A stretch of 52,991 bases of DNA, taken from contig JBAXHO010000003.1 of assembly GCA_037138855.1 (NCBI GenBank), forward strand, positions 1 to 52,991. Reading direction: 5' to 3'. Source of the stretch: JBAXHO01 sp037138855. Its GTDB lineage: Bacteria > Patescibacteriota > Dojkabacteria > B142 > OLB20. Both the position numbers and the translations under genes were made by a program. Shown one piece after another: positions 1 to 6,038 of the stretch. Positions within the stretch are counted from its first letter, which is position 1; every line of letters begins with the position of its first letter. Under the pieces are notes generated by a model. It saw only the letters and a list, made by a program, of their open reading frames with translations. It was not told where the DNA came from and did no database searches.

Positions 1-49
1 TGCTTATGCTGCTGATGCTTATGCTGCTGATGCTTATGCTGCTGATGCT
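1..49. repeat. Terminal direct repeat (copy 1 of 2)
   Basis: These 49 bases are identical to 52943-52991. They consist of three 15-base units (TGCTTATGCTGCTGA) plus TGCT, and they lie inside a coding repeat for Ala/Tyr/Asp. Collapsing the two copies keeps the reading frame of the gene across the join, whereas simple end-to-end concatenation would break it with a stop. The best reading is an assembly overlap from a circular or circularly permuted genome rather than a physical terminus. The true number of units may be mis-assembled. Confidence 0.9.
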
Positions 50-157
50 GCTTATTTTGCTGCTGATGCTGCTGCAAAAAAGCAACACCAAAAACAAACA
101 GCCGATATTTGTCGAAAATATTTGCCACTTGAAATTTGGAATCAAAACTTAATTTAA
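1..157 (+). CDS. 3' end of Ala-rich repeat protein (continues from 52641)
   Basis: This is the second part of the gene that begins at 52641; bases 50-157 continue its frame after the 49-base overlap is collapsed. The tail reads through the last Ala/Tyr/Asp repeats, then a charged segment (AAAKKQHQKQTADICRKYLP) to a stop at 155-157. The full product is about 152 residues. Its N-terminus with Cys, Trp and the pattern ERGDWILWL, followed by Ala-rich repeats and a terminal ADICRKYLP-like helix, matches a family common in phages and often labelled 'putative immunity protein'. That label is not established here. The repeat number may vary between isolates or assemblies. Confidence 0.75.
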   Translation, partial: AYAADAYAADAYAADAAYFAADAAAKKQHQKQTADICRKYLPLEIWNQNLI

Positions 158-168
158 AAAAGGAAACT

Positions 169-387
169 ATGAACGAAAAACAATTTACACCCGCAGAAAT
201 TTACGAAAAAATGATCGCCGAAAGTTTGGGCTTTCCCGAAATGGCGGCAATGATTGAACCGCCAATCAGTCATCAATGCTTGCGCTATCATATTGAGCTT
301 TATTGCAAAGAATCTAATAAGCCAATGCCCAGTGGCGCAAAAAGAGGCAGAAAACCAGCTTTTAAAACTTTTACAATTAAGGAGTAG
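169..387 (+). CDS. Small hypothetical early protein
   Basis: A 72-residue protein starting MNEKQFTPAEIYEKM. A longer in-frame start exists at 136, but the start at 169 follows a clear AAGGAAACT ribosome-binding site, so it is preferred. The C-terminal part is basic (GAKRGRKPAF), resembling an AT-hook-like RGRKP motif, which could mean nucleic-acid binding. The same leader (AAAAAAGGAAACTATGAA) precedes the gene at 52641, so the two units share a translation-initiation cassette. Function unknown. Confidence 0.7.
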   Translation: MNEKQFTPAEIYEKMIAESLGFPEMAAMIEPPISHQCLRYHIELYCKESNKPMPSGAKRGRKPAFKTFTIKE

Positions 388-389
388 AA

Positions 390-884
390 ATGAAAATATT
401 TACACAAGAGGAATTTGACGCGTTGCCTTTGGAACAATTTGGTAGGCGAATAGTTCCAGCTTTTTCAGATTTAAGGTTGGTAAAAAACTTTGGCAATAGT
501 AGTTGCAGCTTTGGTGAGTATTGCAGCTTTGGCGAGGATTGCAGCTTTGGCAGTAGTTGCAGCTTTGGCGAGTATTGCAGGTTTGGCGAGAATTGCAGCT
601 TTGGTAAGTATTGTAGCTTTGGCGAGGATTGCAGCTTTGGCGAGGGTTGCAAGTTATTTGACTTAAAAATTATAAATTATAAAGCAGTTGATAGAATCGG
701 TAATTCTAAGCAAAAGCTTTATTGCTGGAACCTTGAAAACAATTTATATTTTCGAGCTGGTTGTTTTTTTGGGAAAAAAGATGAGCTTTTAGAAAAAGTG
801 GAAAAAGAATATAGAATCGGCTCGGAATATCATTTAGCTGTCGATTTTTTAGAAAAATTAATAACTTTTAAAGTTAAGGAGTAG
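390..884 (+). CDS. Hexapeptide-repeat (predicted beta-solenoid) protein
   Basis: A 164-residue protein whose residues 39 to about 87 are eight perfect-register six-residue repeats of the form C-[SR]-F-G-x-x. Regular hexapeptide spacing with one Cys, one Phe and one Gly per turn predicts a small beta-solenoid with stacked Cys and Phe ladders. The remaining C-terminal half is ordinary alpha/beta sequence with no motif that I recognise. The start at 390 follows TTAAGGAGTAGAA, a 20-base leader repeated exactly before the next gene at 887. Function unknown; such solenoids often mediate protein-protein contacts or mimic DNA. Confidence 0.8.
   Translation: MKIFTQEEFDALPLEQFGRRIVPAFSDLRLVKNFGNSSCSFGEYCSFGEDCSFGSSCSFGEYCRFGENCSFGKYCSFGEDCSFGEGCKLFDLKIINYKAVDRIGNSKQKLYCWNLENNLYFRAGCFFGKKDELLEKVEKEYRIGSEYHLAVDFLEKLITFKVKE
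504..650 (+). repeat. 18-bp coding tandem repeat, 8 units
   Basis: Eight consecutive 18-base units of the type TGCAGCTTTGGCGAGTAT encode the six-residue CSFGxx turns of the overlapping gene. Units differ mostly in the two variable codons, so the array could expand or contract in steps of one structural turn without breaking the frame. Confidence 0.9.
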
Positions 885-886
885 AA

Positions 887-1300
887 ATGAAAACAACTAA
901 TTACGAAATTTCTAAGGAGCTTGCGGAAGCTGGATTTGAACAAAAATTTCCCCCAGCATTTTATCATGTCAATTCAAATGGAACTTTATATTATCGAACT
1001 GCGCAAAAAGAATATAGTAATTTAAAAGGGATTTTTAACGTAAAATCTTATGATTTAGAAACGATTTTGGAGGCTTTGCCAAAACAACACGATTTTTTTA
1101 GTCGCGGAATTGGTAAGTATGAATTACGAATTTGGTATCACGAAGGAAAGGCATTTGTCGGCTACCAAAATTGGGATGGTTTCGATAAGGTAATGACTTT
1201 TGAACAAGAGCAAAACGAATCAATCGCAGACACCGCCGCCAGACTTTTAATTTTACTTCACGAAAAAGGTTTGGTCAATTTTAACGAGGAAAAACAATGA
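887..1300 (+). CDS. Conserved phage/mobile-element hypothetical protein
   Basis: A 137-residue soluble protein. It contains ISKELAEAGFEQKF near the N-terminus, YDLETILEALPKQ in the middle, and the C-terminal pattern ESIADTAARLLILLHEKG. This architecture is familiar from small proteins of unknown function in many phages and integrative elements. The start follows TTAAGGAGTAGAA, and the stop overlaps the next start (ATGA at 1297). Role unknown. Confidence 0.75.
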   Translation: MKTTNYEISKELAEAGFEQKFPPAFYHVNSNGTLYYRTAQKEYSNLKGIFNVKSYDLETILEALPKQHDFFSRGIGKYELRIWYHEGKAFVGYQNWDGFDKVMTFEQEQNESIADTAARLLILLHEKGLVNFNEEKQ

Positions 1301-1425
1301 AACCTTACAAATCCGAAGCCCAAGAGCTTCAAGAACGACTTGATCTTGTCAAAAAAATCATCATTTTACCGCTTGCAATTTCTTTAATTCTTAGTCTAAC
1401 CCTTTATTTAATCAAATTTTTTTAA
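1297..1425 (+). CDS. Single-pass membrane microprotein
   Basis: A 42-residue protein (MKPYKSEAQELQERLDLV...) that begins with ATGA overlapping the stop of the preceding gene, so it is translationally coupled. A charged helix of about 18 residues is followed by a hydrophobic segment of about 20 residues (IIILPLAISLILSLTLYLI) to the end. This predicts a C-terminally anchored membrane protein with its N-terminus in the cytoplasm. No family recognised. Confidence 0.6.
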   Translation: MKPYKSEAQELQERLDLVKKIIILPLAISLILSLTLYLIKFF

Positions 1426-1428
1426 AAT

Positions 1429-1581
1429 ATGTTCACTTTAATAGATAAAATCTTTTTGGCAATTATAACTATTTTCTTTGTTATAGTAACTTGCTTAACG
1501 CATTATTATATTAAAAGTTTTAATGAAGATTCGCGTTCTAAATCTTTTGAAAATTCAGTAAAACAAAAGCTTGATTTGTAA
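1429..1581 (+). CDS. Single-pass membrane microprotein
   Basis: A 50-residue protein beginning MFTLIDKIFLAIITIFFVIV, with one N-terminal transmembrane segment (residues about 5-28) and a polar C-terminal tail rich in Ser, Lys and Asp. It starts three bases after the stop of the previous membrane microprotein, so both are probably made from one message. The start lacks a clear ribosome-binding site, which fits coupled translation. Function unknown. Confidence 0.5.
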   Translation: MFTLIDKIFLAIITIFFVIVTCLTHYYIKSFNEDSRSKSFENSVKQKLDL

Positions 1582-1598
1582 TTTTTAAGCGGTAGTTT
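1571..1598 (+). promoter_or_regulatory. Possible sigma-70 promoter for the large structured RNA
   Basis: TTGATT at 1571-1576 and TAGTTT at 1593-1598 are separated by 16 bases. Transcription would start near 1604, just where the first stem of the structured RNA (TGTCC) begins. The -35 lies within the 3' end of the preceding gene. Motif match only. Confidence 0.4.
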
Positions 1599-1603
1599 TA
1601 AAA

Positions 1604-2340
1604 TGTCCAAGACTGCGTAGCGGGGGCGGACAACACGCTTCTAAAAGGGAAGTGTGCCTTAGTTATTCTAAGGCTAACCCGAAAGTCCTAAAAAAGCTTT
1701 CGGGGAATACATATAGATTTCTTTGGTTTTCTATACATATCTAAAAAATGTGTATAGAAAAGTGCATATGAGGGAAACGCAGAGGGCAAGTTTTAGCGGG
1801 GATTCCATCGGTTTCTTCGTGATGTGCAGTTCGCCCGAAAGGGAATATGAGGTGCGGGGCTAAAACAAATAGCTAGAAATAGCGGGAAAGCTGAAAAATT
1901 AGGCTTTCTTAAATTCCGAAAGGACAAGCCCCGCACGCAAAGGCGGGGAGTAATATCACCCATCTACATAAAAGTTCTGAGGCTTTTGGTTGTGAGCTTC
2001 ACGCTCAAATCAAACTATGTGGCACTTGGCTTGCAGTCGCATACTCGAGCCAAGTTGCCATGTTCTTTTCTTTCTTTTGCTTAATACTTATCTCTTGCAT
2101 TTTTATTTCTGTCATTTTTAATAACCTTAAAATATTGCAAAAAGAAGGGGCTTGCTATGGCGAGTTTTTTCTTCCGCAATGTTGATAGAGTGGCAGGCGA
2201 CTGAAGATTTTATCTTTCTCACACGATTCAAATTGACTGTTCGACTTGAGTGAGTTGCGTCCAAAAGGCGTCCTCTGCAAATAGTGCCTCCGAACGAACC
2301 CGAAAGGATCGCACCAGTGGGGGACAAGTTAAGGTTAAGA
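1604..2340 (+). ncRNA. Candidate large ornate structured RNA (GOLLD/ROOL size class)
   Basis: No gene-like reading frame fits this stretch, yet it is clearly richer in G+C than the flanking genes. Stems seen by eye include 1604-1608/1628-1632, 1634-1641/1649-1656 (8 bp), 1657-1662/1668-1673, 1678-1685/1697-1704 (8 bp), 1727-1739/1749-1761 (13 bp), 1790-1797/1859-1866 (8 bp), 1852-1860/1928-1936 (9 bp, GTGCGGGGC/GCCCCGCAC), 2021-2031/2048-2059 (11 bp with one bulge) and 2226-2251 (10 bp with one mismatch). GAAA tetraloops cap CCC/GGG at 1834-1843, GCTA/TAGC at 1872-1883 and TCC/GGA at 1915-1924. Many nested helices, tetraloops and a phage setting are the hallmarks of the GOLLD and ROOL giant RNAs. 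I cannot confirm membership in either, so it may be a new class. The strand is inferred from a plausible upstream promoter and the plus-strand gene direction; the 3' end is uncertain. Confidence 0.6.
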
Positions 2341-2398
2341 GTAATGAAAGAAATTAAGAAGTAGGGGACAACTTTTTAATTTACAATTTTTTTTATGG

Positions 2399-2442
2399 TC
2401 TGCGGTAGTCCCCTGTCGCAGATCGCCAAACTACAAGGGGAC
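2399..2442 (+). promoter_or_regulatory. Possible H-type pseudoknot over a ribosome-binding site
   Basis: TCTGCG (2399-2404) pairs with CGCAGA (2417-2422), placing GTCCCC (2408-2413) in the apical loop. That loop is complementary to GGGGAC (2437-2442), which overlaps the AAGGGGAC ribosome-binding site of the gene at 2446. The topology is a classic H-type pseudoknot that would hide the site. Two upstream copies of GGGGAC (2320-2325 and 2364-2369) could compete for the same loop. Inference from base pairing only. Confidence 0.45.
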
Positions 2443-2445
2443 AGT

Positions 2446-2799
2446 ATGCAAGACAATCAAGCAAATCTTTTAAGATTATCGCACAGAATACTAGATGAAG
2501 AAATAAAATTGATGAATCAAGCCTTGCGCGCTGTTTGTAGCGTTCAATTAATTTATGCAAAAGACAAGACTGCACTGGTTCGAGAATACTCACGAAATAG
2601 AAAAAAAATTATCAGATTAGCCGAATACATTACTGGCAAAAAATTATCAGAAATAAATTTTGAAGAAAACCAAATTGACCAGTTAAAAGTTAGAATAATT
2701 CTTAGAAAATATTTTGGTAAAATTATTTTCAAAATAGCTTTTCCACGTTTTTTACATTTAATTGATTTAATCAAAAACTTTTCAGCTTTTACAAAATAA
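2446..2799 (+). CDS. Hypothetical basic helical protein after the structured RNA
   Basis: A 117-residue Lys/Arg/Ile-rich protein (MQDNQANLLRLSHRILDEEI...). An in-frame ATG at 2395 lies inside the predicted pseudoknot, so 2446 is preferred because AAGGGGAC sits six bases upstream. It is mostly amphipathic helices, and the basic C-terminal half would suit RNA or DNA binding. It is the first gene after the large RNA candidate and could be functionally tied to it. No family recognised. Confidence 0.6.
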   Translation: MQDNQANLLRLSHRILDEEIKLMNQALRAVCSVQLIYAKDKTALVREYSRNRKKIIRLAEYITGKKLSEINFEENQIDQLKVRIILRKYFGKIIFKIAFPRFLHLIDLIKNFSAFTK

Positions 2800-2803
2800 T
2801 CTC

Positions 2804-2831
2804 TTGACTGATTAAATTTAATCTTTACTTT
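2804..2831 (+). promoter_or_regulatory. Promoter with perfect palindromic operator
   Basis: TTGACT (2804-2809) and a possible -10 TACTTT (2826-2831) are 16 bases apart. The spacer starts with the perfect 14-base palindrome GATTAAATTTAATC (2810-2823). Transcription would begin within a few bases of the ATG at 2839, giving a leaderless or nearly leaderless message. That fits the absence of a purine-rich ribosome site there. The next gene encodes a helix-turn-helix protein, so autoregulation is a natural reading. Confidence 0.45.
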
Positions 2832-2838
2832 TACTTTT

Positions 2839-3027
2839 ATGAAAACAAAATTAACAATAACCCAATCGGAATTAAAGCAACTTTATTCAACAAAAAAGAA
2901 TAAAGAATTGTGTGAAATTCTTAAAATTACCATGCCAACTTTGATGAGTTATTTGAAAAAATACAAAATTCAGTTAAAAGGCTCTGGCAATAGACAGACA
3001 AAGGCTAAAGTCAATATTATTGAATAA
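2839..3027 (+). CDS. Small helix-turn-helix DNA-binding protein
   Basis: A 62-residue protein. The segment SELKQLYSTKKNKELCEILK followed by ITMPTLMSYLKKYKIQL has the length and hydrophobic spacing of a homeodomain-like/resolvase-type helix-turn-helix, with ITMPTLMSYLKKY as the recognition helix. It sits directly behind a promoter containing a palindrome and directly in front of the iteron region, so it may regulate early genes or replication. The upstream sequence is pyrimidine-rich without a Shine-Dalgarno match. Confidence 0.6.
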   Translation: MKTKLTITQSELKQLYSTKKNKELCEILKITMPTLMSYLKKYKIQLKGSGNRQTKAKVNIIE

Positions 3028-3084
3028 AACCCATTGGGTTATTTGGGTTTATTTGGGTTTTTTAAAATAACCCATCAAAACCCA
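3027..3084. repeat. AACCCA/TGGGTT repeat cluster
   Basis: Six copies of AACCCA or its complement TGGGTT lie within 58 bases (near 3028, 3035, 3044, 3054, 3069 and 3079). Three are in each orientation, and two form the short palindrome AACCCATTGGGTT. The cluster precedes the 14-base iterons and the replication-like gene, so protein-binding sites of an origin or operator are likely. Confidence 0.6.
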
Positions 3085-3099
3085 TTAAAAGCCTTAATA

Positions 3100-3141
3100 G
3101 ATATAAGAGATAAGATATAAGAGATAAGATATAAGAGATAA
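3100..3141. repeat. Three 14-bp iterons (candidate replication origin)
   Basis: GATATAAGAGATAA occurs three times in perfect head-to-tail register at 3100-3113, 3114-3127 and 3128-3141. The sequence is very AT-rich and lies 28 bases before a gene with the features of a phage replication initiator. Directly repeated AT-rich iterons next to an initiator gene are a standard origin arrangement. Origin function is inferred. Confidence 0.5.
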
Positions 3142-3168
3142 GTTAATAGAAAATAGGAATTAGAAACT

Positions 3169-3774
3169 ATGTTAAAAGAAATAATAACCAGCAAAGCAGG
3201 TTTTCCGTTTTACACGGATTACTGGAAAAGCTATTTTTGCAAAATGACTGGTGAGCAGGTGAAAGAATGTCTGAGAATAATTTTTCATTTTAACGAAACT
3301 TTTGAGATTTTGGAAAGTGGAGATTTGGCAATTGAAATGGTAATAACAACAATCATTGGAAATATTAAAAGAGATGCTGAAAAGAGAACAAAGCAAATCA
3401 CTGCAAATAAAAATAATGGAAGCAAAGGCGGGAGACCTTCTAAAGATTTAAAACCAAAAAAACCCCAAGCTAACCCCAAGCTAACCCCTAATCCTCTAAC
3501 CGAGGATTTTCAAAAATTCTGGGAAGATTATACTCCAGTGAAAGTTTTAGATGGAAAAGTTGTCCCAAAAGGAAGTCGCAAGACAGCCCTAATTGCATAC
3601 GAAAGAGCAAGAAAAAAGCACGGCGCAGAAAAGATTTATGAGGGCGCGGCTAAATATTTAGTGAATTGCTATGAAAACAACCGCCTAAGCTGCCAAGCAG
3701 CCGTATTTTTAAATCAAGAAAGATTTTTAGATGATTATGAACAAACAAATTTAGAGGTAAAAAAACATGACTAG
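3169..3774 (+). CDS. Phage replication initiation-like protein (DUF6291-type N-terminus)
   Basis: A 201-residue protein. Residues about 10-75 (GFPFYTDYWKSYFCKMTGEQ then an acidic helical region) resemble the DUF6291 domain found in phage replication or replisome-organiser proteins. It is followed by the typical linker KNNGSKGGRPSK (about 84-95) and a C-terminal domain beginning FQKFWEDYTP. Such proteins usually bind the origin and recruit host helicase or polymerase. The upstream iterons support this. The phage encodes no DNA polymerase that I can recognise, so recruitment of the host replisome is likely. It overlaps the next gene by eight bases. Confidence 0.6.
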   Translation: MLKEIITSKAGFPFYTDYWKSYFCKMTGEQVKECLRIIFHFNETFEILESGDLAIEMVITTIIGNIKRDAEKRTKQITANKNNGSKGGRPSKDLKPKKPQANPKLTPNPLTEDFQKFWEDYTPVKVLDGKVVPKGSRKTALIAYERARKKHGAEKIYEGAAKYLVNCYENNRLSCQAAVFLNQERFLDDYEQTNLEVKKHD

Positions 3775-4159
3775 ATCCGCGTTAGATATTATTAAAGGCG
3801 TAGAAAAAAGGAGTTCGGTAACGCCCTCAGAAGAAATTGACATCTGGGGAGCAGTAGAAATGAATATTGATAATTTTTGCGAATCACAAGTTGATTTCTG
3901 TCAAAAAGCAAAAGAAGAGGGTTGGTTAGGCTATCGGATAGCTAAAAATCATCTTGGGCTTCTTGGTTATCTTAGAAATGGCTTTGCTATCCAACTTAAA
4001 ATTCTAAATCAATACGATATTGCTTTGCCGATTTGGAATAATGAGTTTGTAGGTTTTTTTCGTTCGGACTGGTTTAAAAATACCACGTCAGAAAACGGAT
4101 TTGTTAAACCGATTTACAAGAAAGAGCATTTTGATTTAATCAAGAAATTTAAGCTTTAA
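3767..4159 (+). CDS. Hypothetical protein next to the replication gene
   Basis: A 130-residue protein whose start overlaps the end of the replication-like gene, so it is probably co-translated. It has an acidic N-terminal half (SEEIDIWGAVEMNIDNF) and several Trp residues (GWLGYRIAKNHLGLLGYLRN, IWNNEFVGFF). No motif recognised. Its position suggests a replication accessory role. Confidence 0.55.
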   Translation: MTRSALDIIKGVEKRSSVTPSEEIDIWGAVEMNIDNFCESQVDFCQKAKEEGWLGYRIAKNHLGLLGYLRNGFAIQLKILNQYDIALPIWNNEFVGFFRSDWFKNTTSENGFVKPIYKKEHFDLIKKFKL

Positions 4160-4192
4160 GAAAATCAATTAACAATAACAAAGGAGTAAAAA

Positions 4193-4498
4193 ATGAAGAT
4201 AATTTTAACCACAATGATTTTTTTATTAACTACGCAACAATCACATGCTTTTATTTGGCTTTTAGCTAGTGGTTGGGCAGGATATGAAATGTCTAATAGT
4301 TCTAAAGAAGATCAAATTAAGGCAGAACAAAAACGGCATACCAGAAAGATAAACGAAGCTGATGAGTTAGCGGTATGCTTAAAAACATACAAACAACTAA
4401 CTGGAGAAAGTTTAAATTTTGAAGGTGAGCTATCAGAAAAATTAGGTTTTTGCAAAGGTTCTTTAAAAACTATTAAATCTAAATCAAAAAAGGAGTAA
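4193..4498 (+). CDS. Small predicted exported protein
   Basis: A 101-residue protein with a probable signal peptide (MKIILTTMIFLLTTQQSHAF), cleavable after SHA at residue 19. The mature part is highly charged and helical with two Cys residues (AVCLKTYKQL and GFCKGSLK) that could form a disulfide. Strong AAGGAGT ribosome site. A periplasmic phage protein made early may act in superinfection exclusion or envelope modification, but this is inference. Confidence 0.65.
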   Translation: MKIILTTMIFLLTTQQSHAFIWLLASGWAGYEMSNSSKEDQIKAEQKRHTRKINEADELAVCLKTYKQLTGESLNFEGELSEKLGFCKGSLKTIKSKSKKE

Positions 4499-4501
4499 AA
4501 A

Positions 4502-4798
4502 ATGACAATGAGTAAAAAATATTATTATAGAAATCCTATAGTTGCGCTTTACATGATGAAAGAGTTTGGGGTCGGATTTATTTTAGAAGATGAAGAAAAG
4601 TTGCGTAGTTTTTTAGGAGTTGGTCTTTCTGAAAAAAAAGAGACTTTTGAAAAAAAACTTAGAATAAAATCAAAGTATTTTATTGCGAAAGAATCAGAAC
4701 ATATTTTTGAAAAAACAACAAGTGATATTGGCGAAAGAATTTATAGCGGTAAACAATTTTTTATGGCAGAGGTAGAAAATGAAAGGAAAAATATTTAA
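4502..4798 (+). CDS. Hypothetical protein
   Basis: A 98-residue Lys/Glu-rich protein beginning MTMSKKYYYRNPIVALYMMK, with AAAAAGGAG upstream. A second start two codons later (4508) is possible. It has a hydrophobic N-terminal third and a charged helical remainder. It overlaps the ASCH-like gene at 4779 by 20 bases. No family recognised. Confidence 0.6.
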   Translation: MTMSKKYYYRNPIVALYMMKEFGVGFILEDEEKLRSFLGVGLSEKKETFEKKLRIKSKYFIAKESEHIFEKTTSDIGERIYSGKQFFMAEVENERKNI

Positions 4799-5342
4799 CG
4801 CACAAGAAGTGCAAGCATTAATTTTGGGTAAAAAAACGCAATTCAGAGAGGTGATTAAGAAACAGCCTAAAAGCAATATAAATCCTGTAAAATTAGCAAA
4901 TTTAACTAGAACTTGGCAATGGGCGACAAAAGAAAGTCGTAGAGAATGCCCCTATCAAATAGGACAAAAGATTTTTTGCAAGGAGAGCTTTGCCTTGTGG
5001 TTTGAAGCAGGGATATTTGCGGCTGATTGCATCGGTTGGCAGCGGCGGGATATGCTGTGGAAATGGAAACCAGCGCAACACATGAAGCAAGAACAATCGC
5101 GCCTAACCCTGCAAATAAAAGAAATTAGAGTGGAACGCTTGGCGGGGATTAGCAAAGAAGATATAATTAAAGAAGGTTTTAAATACGATGATAGGGGTTA
5201 TTTCTCAGATCGGCTAGGTAGAAAACATATACCAGCGCAAAACGCTTTTGAAGAATTTTGGAACGCAACCCACAAAAAACCAGAAGAGAAGTTTGAAGCG
5301 TCGCCATTTTGTTGGGTAATTGATTTTGAGGTAGTGAAATGA
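4779..5342 (+). CDS. ASCH-like phage protein, copy 1
   Basis: A 187-residue protein with the pattern of a widespread phage family: N-terminal MKGKIFNAQEVQALILGKKT (normally followed by QxR), then CPYQIGQKIFCKESF, KPAQHMKQEQSRLTLQIKEI, RVERLAGISKED(I/A)I.EG, and a terminal WVIDFEVVK. These signatures belong to ASCH-superfamily-like, PUA-fold proteins thought to bind RNA or modified nucleotides. The biological role in phages is unknown. A diverged paralogue lies at 5544-6038 with one small gene between them, showing a local duplication. Confidence 0.7.
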   Translation: MKGKIFNAQEVQALILGKKTQFREVIKKQPKSNINPVKLANLTRTWQWATKESRRECPYQIGQKIFCKESFALWFEAGIFAADCIGWQRRDMLWKWKPAQHMKQEQSRLTLQIKEIRVERLAGISKEDIIKEGFKYDDRGYFSDRLGRKHIPAQNAFEEFWNATHKKPEEKFEASPFCWVIDFEVVK

Positions 5343-5554
5343 GCATCTACATCTGCACAATCTGCGAACAACAAAAAGACAGCGATTTTAACTGCGCTGA
5401 ATTGAACGGCAAAGAATGCTGTGAAGAGTGTTTTGGAGAGCATGAGCCAAATGAAGAAACCCAACAAGCTTTTAACGAAGACTTAACTAAGGCAACTAGG
5501 TTTAGTTCTGTGGAAGAGCTTTTTAATAACTTAAAGGAGAAATATGAAAGGTAA
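5339..5554 (+). CDS. Small Cys-rich putative zinc-binding protein
   Basis: A 71-residue protein with CTIC (residues 6-9) and CCEEC (about 27-31), a Cys4 arrangement fitting a small zinc finger, followed by an acidic helical tail. Its start overlaps the stop of ASCH-like copy 1 (ATGA) and its end overlaps the start of copy 2, so the three are translationally coupled. Confidence 0.6.
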   Translation: MSIYICTICEQQKDSDFNCAELNGKECCEECFGEHEPNEETQQAFNEDLTKATRFSSVEELFNNLKEKYER

Positions 5555-6038
5555 AATATTTAACACACAAGAAGTGCAAGCGATAATTGCTGGGGATAAG
5601 ACGCAATTTAGGGAGGTGGGCAAACATAAAGACTTCTCCAATGAAAGATGCCCCTATCAAATAGGACAAAAGATTTTTTGCAAGGAGGCATTTGCTTTAA
5701 AGGATGAAGGCGGAAAATTTTTTCAGTTTAGACCATTTAAAGCTTATAAAGCTGATGCAGAATGTGATTTTGCACAGTGGAAACCAGCCCAACACATGAA
5801 GCAAGAACACTCACGCCTAACCCTGCTAATTAAAGAAATTAGAGTTGAAAGGCTTTCTGAAATTAGTAAGGAGGATGCGATTGCCGAAGCTCCACAATAT
5901 AGCATAATTGAGCCTTTTGGCAATAAATGTCCAATTGACTTTTTTAAAACACTTTGGAACTACACGCACAAAAAACCAAAAGAGAAGTTTGAGGCTGATC
6001 CGTGGGTTTGGGTTGTAAATTTTGAGGTAGTGAAATGA
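5544..6038 (+). CDS. ASCH-like phage protein, copy 2
   Basis: A 164-residue paralogue of the protein at 4779: same start (MKGKIFNTQEVQAIIAGDKT), same CPYQIGQKIFCKEAFAL block, KPAQHMKQEHSRLTLLIKEI, RVERLSEISKEDAIAEA and VVNFEVVK end. It is shorter, mainly between the N-terminal motif and the CPY block. Very similar stretches of DNA (for example around 4945-4985 and 5650-5690) point to a fairly recent duplication. Both copies are followed by the same GAGGTAGTGAAATGA junction. Confidence 0.7.
   Translation: MKGKIFNTQEVQAIIAGDKTQFREVGKHKDFSNERCPYQIGQKIFCKEAFALKDEGGKFFQFRPFKAYKADAECDFAQWKPAQHMKQEHSRLTLLIKEIRVERLSEISKEDAIAEAPQYSIIEPFGNKCPIDFFKTLWNYTHKKPKEKFEADPWVWVVNFEVVK

Noticed and set aside
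1..49. True physical direct terminal repeat of the virion DNA
   Set aside because: The repeat is short, lies in a coding repeat array, and keeps the frame only when collapsed, so assembly overlap is more likely; not excluded.
504..650. Regularly spaced repeat that could be taken for CRISPR
   Set aside because: Units are 18 bases without spacers, stay in frame and encode hexapeptides, so this is a coding tandem repeat.
2127..2593. Minus-strand open frames within the large RNA region
   Set aside because: Against the direction of the neighbouring genes, without ribosome sites, and with composition typical of structured RNA; they do not read like proteins.
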